Shown here one piece after another: positions 61,362 to 64,000 of a stretch of 64,000 bases of DNA. Numbering within the stretch: the first letter of the stretch is position 1; the number at the start of each line of letters is the position of its first letter. The notes beneath the pieces are model-generated. The model was not told the origin of the DNA. It saw nothing but the letters and a program-made list of their open reading frames with translations, and searched no databases. Source of the stretch: Arthrobacter sp. AQ5-06 (GTDB taxonomy: Bacteria > Actinomycetota > Actinomycetes > Actinomycetales > Micrococcaceae); contig NZ_QMKP01000008.1 of NCBI RefSeq assembly GCF_003287955.1, forward strand, positions 62,001-126,000. The letters run 5' to 3'. The translations under genes and the position numbers were made by a program.

Positions 61362-62732
61362 CTACTGCCAGCGAAGCTGCGATGTCCCGTAGCGGACTGG
61401 TCCCTTGCTGTATTCCAGCGGCACGCCGTCCGCCATAATGGGCGGCCCAACATATCGCAGGCGGCCGTATGGGCTGTCGATCACGCGGAAGTCCGGTTCA
61501 GGCAGGGACCCACCGTGGCTGGCCACCGCGGGCAGCCGGAACAATTCTTCAGCGGTGCGGGCCAAGGAAAGCCGGGCCGCTCCGCCACGTCCGCTTCGGA
61601 GCCGTTCGGCCAGCAAGGCAATTGCTGCCGCCGCCAGGCCATATCCCGTGGCATGATCCAGTGCCTGCACAGGCAGCGCCCCAGGCTGCCACCCATCATC
61701 AGTCGTACGGCCATACCGTTCGGCAACGCCGCAAGCGGCCTGTACCAGGCTGTCGAAACCGCGCCGTCCCTTCCAAGGGCCGCCGCTGCCCCAGGCACTG
61801 AGGGTGACTATGACGAGGTCGGGCCGGGCCAGCAACAGCGTTTCGGGCGCCAGTCCGAAACGGTCAAGCCCGCCGTCCCGGTAACCCGTGACCACCACGT
61901 CGGCAGACTCAATGAGCCGCCTGATTCCTTCCATAACCGCGGGCTCCCGGAGGTCCGCCTCCGCACTGCGCTTGTCAAAGCCCGAGTCAATGAACACATC
62001 GCGCAACTCCGGAAGCTGGGGCGGGTCGATGCGCAGGACGTCCGCGCCCAGGGCACCCAGGAGGCGCGTGGCCGTGGGGCCGGCGATAACGCGCGTCAGG
62101 TCCAGCACCTTGAGCCCGGCCAAGGGGCGGCGGGGAACCGCCGATGGAACCCACCGGGAGAGCTGCGAACTTTCACCGGCTGCCGTCGGTGGACGGGAGA
62201 TTCTGATCCACGGCCCGGTGCTGGCCGTCCCATACATTGCGGTCGCGGCCCATTCCTCCCGCGTACGGACGGCAGCAGCGACGCCGTTTTTTGCCGTGAT
62301 GGCTTCCTCGGCTGTCAGGGACGTCATTCTTAGCAGGGCGTGTTCCACGTCCTGCGGTGTGCTGACGGAGAGTGCCGCCAGCAGCCGGGCTGCGTGGTGG
62401 GGATAGTTGGCGTGCAGGCGGATCCAGCCGTCCGACGTGCGCCGAAAGCCGGACATGGGGGCGAACCTTTCCGGTTTCACCCCCGCGATCCGCAGGTGTC
62501 CAAGCGAATCGAAGGACGCGGCGGTGGACCCGGATGCCAGGGCGTACCTCCCCGGAACGCCAACAAGTGCGTTCAGCGACGTGGCTGCTGCCTGGACCAC
62601 CCCCAAAGCCAGCCCCTCGACGTCCAGCAGGCCATTCCACCATTGCCGTGGACCGTCGGAAGGTGCCACGGGCTGGGCCTTCAGGGCTTCCAAAACCCTA
62701 AGGCTGCCGGTCAGGTCGGGGACGGAGTCCAT
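61362..62732 (-). CDS. CaiB/BaiF-family CoA transferase
   Basis: 456 residues. The class III domain starts at about residue 200: RPLAGLKVLDLTRVIAGPTATRLLGALGADVLRIDPPQ, then SADVVVTGYRDGGLDRFGL and LSAWGSGGPWKGRRGFDSLVQAACG. The Asp nucleophile position of the family falls in the FDSLVQAACG or RRGFD region. The first 200 residues form a shorter CoA-transferase-like half, so the protein looks like a fused pair. Substrate unknown. Confidence 0.83.
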   Translation of the reverse strand: MDSVPDLTGSLRVLEALKAQPVAPSDGPRQWWNGLLDVEGLALGVVQAAATSLNALVGVPGRYALASGSTAASFDSLGHLRIAGVKPERFAPMSGFRRTSDGWIRLHANYPHHAARLLAALSVSTPQDVEHALLRMTSLTAEEAITAKNGVAAAVRTREEWAATAMYGTASTGPWIRISRPPTAAGESSQLSRWVPSAVPRRPLAGLKVLDLTRVIAGPTATRLLGALGADVLRIDPPQLPELRDVFIDSGFDKRSAEADLREPAVMEGIRRLIESADVVVTGYRDGGLDRFGLAPETLLLARPDLVIVTLSAWGSGGPWKGRRGFDSLVQAACGVAERYGRTTDDGWQPGALPVQALDHATGYGLAAAAIALLAERLRSGRGGAARLSLARTAEELFRLPAVASHGGSLPEPDFRVIDSPYGRLRYVGPPIMADGVPLEYSKGPVRYGTSQLRWQ

Positions 62733-62740
62733 GGGGTCGG

Positions 62741-62746
62741 AGCCTA
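62741..62746 (-). promoter_or_regulatory. -10 box of the CoA transferase gene, overlapping an upstream stop codon
   Basis: TAGGCT on the minus strand, eight bases before ATG 62732. Its first three bases are the TAG stop of the helicase gene. Confidence 0.45.
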
Positions 62747-64000
62747 GAGCCGGTTGACGTCGGTGACCCGGACCACTGCCGTTCCGGATTCGTCGGAGGC
62801 CGCCAAATCCACGTCGGCGGAGATACCCCAGTCATGGTTGCGTGCCGGATCGTCGAAAATCTGCCGGACCTTCCACAGCCCGGGCTCTTCGGTGATCATG
62901 AGCAGTCCGGGGCCGCGGGCATCCGGGCCGGTGCCGATGTCGTTGTGTTCGTCGAAGTAGTCGTCCAGGACGTCTTCCCAGCGCTCGGCATCCCAGCCGG
63001 CGCCGCCGTCGAACTCGCCCAGGGCTGCTGCGTTTTCGTCCGCGAACAGTTCCACACGGCGGAACATCTCGTTGCGGACCATCACGCGGAAGGCACGGAT
63101 GTTGGACGTCAGCGACGGCGGCGGGGGAGGGGGAGCGTCGTGCGGGGTGGGCATCGCGCCGGACGTCAGCTCCTCCCACTCGTCCAGGAGGCTGGAGTCC
63201 ACCTGCCGCACCAGCTCGCCAAGCCAGGCGATGAGGTCCTCAAGGTCCTCCCGGAGCATGTCCTGCGGCACTGTCTGCCGCAACGCCTTGAAGCAGTCGG
63301 CGAGGTAGCGAAGCACAATGCCCTCGGAGCGGGCCAAACCGTAGAACTGGACAAACTCGCCGAAGTTCATGGCACGCTCGTACATGTCGCGGACCACGGA
63401 CTTGGGCGCCAGTTCAAAGTCGCCAACCCACGGGGCGGCCTTGCGGTAGACCTCGAAGGCTTCGCCCAGCAGTTCGGCGAGCGGCTGTGGATAGGTGACC
63501 TCCTCCAGCATGGCCATGCGCTGGTCATACTCGATGCCGTCAGCCTTCATCGCGGCAATCGCTTCCCCGCGGGCCTTCTTCTGCTGGGCGGAGAGGATCT
63601 GGCGGGGCTTTTCGAGGGTCGCCTCGATCACGGACACCACGTCCAGGGCGTACGACGGCGAATCCGGGTCAAGCAGCTCCAGCGCCGCCAGTGCAAACGG
63701 CGAGAGCGGCTGGTTCAGGGCGAAATTGGCCTGCAGATGGACGGTGAGCCGGACTGTCCTGCCGTCATGGCCCTGCTCTACTGCCGGGATGCGCTCCACC
63801 ACCTCAGCCGCGAGGAGCTCGCGGTAGATTCCCAGGGCTTTTTTCATCAGTCGCAGCTGTGAGGACCGGGTCTCGTGGTTTTCGGTCAGCAGCCGGCGTG
63901 CAGCCGTGAACGGGTCGCCGGGCCGTTCCATCAGGTTCATCAGCATCGAATGCGTCACGCTGAAGCTTGAGGTCAAAGGATCGGGCACGGACTCCACGAG
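62744..64000 (-). CDS. DEAD/DEAH helicase C-terminal part with DUF3516, cut by window end
   Basis: The frame is open to the right edge; 418 codons are visible. The sequence MLMNLMERPGDPFTAARRLLTENHETRSSQLRLMKKALGIYRELL is the post-helicase linker, and the rest (FEVYRKAAPWVGDFELAPKSVVRDMYERAMNFGEFVQFYGLARSEGIVLRYLADCFK) is DUF3516, found at the C-terminus of Ski2-like actinobacterial helicases. A proline run (APPPPPPSL) marks a linker at about residue 285. The helicase motors lie outside the window. Confidence 0.85.
   Translation of the reverse strand, partial: LVESVPDPLTSSFSVTHSMLMNLMERPGDPFTAARRLLTENHETRSSQLRLMKKALGIYRELLAAEVVERIPAVEQGHDGRTVRLTVHLQANFALNQPLSPFALAALELLDPDSPSYALDVVSVIEATLEKPRQILSAQQKKARGEAIAAMKADGIEYDQRMAMLEEVTYPQPLAELLGEAFEVYRKAAPWVGDFELAPKSVVRDMYERAMNFGEFVQFYGLARSEGIVLRYLADCFKALRQTVPQDMLREDLEDLIAWLGELVRQVDSSLLDEWEELTSGAMPTPHDAPPPPPPSLTSNIRAFRVMVRNEMFRRVELFADENAAALGEFDGGAGWDAERWEDVLDDYFDEHNDIGTGPDARGPGLLMITEEPGLWKVRQIFDDPARNHDWGISADVDLAASDESGTAVVRVTDVNRL

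Noticed and set aside
1-64000. CRISPR arrays, tRNA and rRNA genes
   Set aside because: No regularly spaced repeats, cloverleaf-like stretches or rRNA-like conserved blocks were seen; small tRNA genes could be missed by eye.

Overview
The window is high-GC actinobacterial DNA. The protein set (long four-domain S1, coaE fused to a GrpB domain, Eis-like acetyltransferase, stand-alone LigD polymerase domain, EF-G-like protein), the frequent GTG/TTG starts and the many TANNNT-type -10 boxes lying 6-8 bases before a start codon point to a Micrococcaceae chromosome, most likely Arthrobacter or Pseudarthrobacter. I see no tRNA, rRNA, complete insertion sequence or CRISPR array.

Left part (1-22.7 kb) is accessory. 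1-5.6 kb: a CtlX-type amidinohydrolase, then a decayed cluster (TVP38/TMEM64 fragment, CDP-alcohol phosphatidyltransferase pseudogene, intact flavin disulfide reductase, methyltransferase without a normal start codon, radical SAM pseudogene), then a 48-residue desulforedoxin-like protein. 6-8.7 kb: a membrane protein overlapping a Crp/Fnr regulator, and an alpha/beta hydrolase. 8.8-12.7 kb: aldo/keto reductase, DUF2316 and MarR gene around a double operator, then a Pip-like membrane protein divergent from its probable TetR regulator. 13-15.1 kb: a cyanate cluster (cynR divergent from cynT and cynS) giving cyanate plus bicarbonate conversion to ammonia and CO2. 15.5-22.6 kb: glycogen debranching-type enzyme, IclR regulator, creatinase, MFS transporter and a wrecked glyA, which looks like the remains of a creatine-sarcosine-glycine-serine route, abutting a tyrosine recombinase fragment.

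Middle part (22.7-41 kb) mixes housekeeping genes (5'-3' exonuclease, 2H phosphoesterase, EF-G-like GTPase, gamma-glutamyltransferase, HrpB helicase, LigD polymerase, YciO, ZIP transporter) with relics: an ABC transporter tail, a possible DedA remnant, and a potassium-response scar in which an APC permease and kdpD have both lost their 5' ends and kdpE is fused in frame to the end of an FAD monooxygenase.

Right part (41-64 kb) is tidy core genome: HAD protein, PiT phosphate transporter, RibD-like reductase, thioesterase, polA, GyrI-like, Eis-like GNAT, polysaccharide deacetylase, rpsA, YigZ, coaE, uvrB, a manganese-type (yybP-ykoY) riboswitch before terC, MFS, S33 peptidase, GNAT, CoA transferase and the end of a DUF3516 helicase. 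Many genes from 30 kb on have a TAGGCT-like -10 box 6-8 bases before the start codon, so their mRNAs are probably leaderless. Two divergent pairs (thioesterase/polA and yigZ/coaE) appear to share overlapping -10 boxes inside a gap of about 22 bases.
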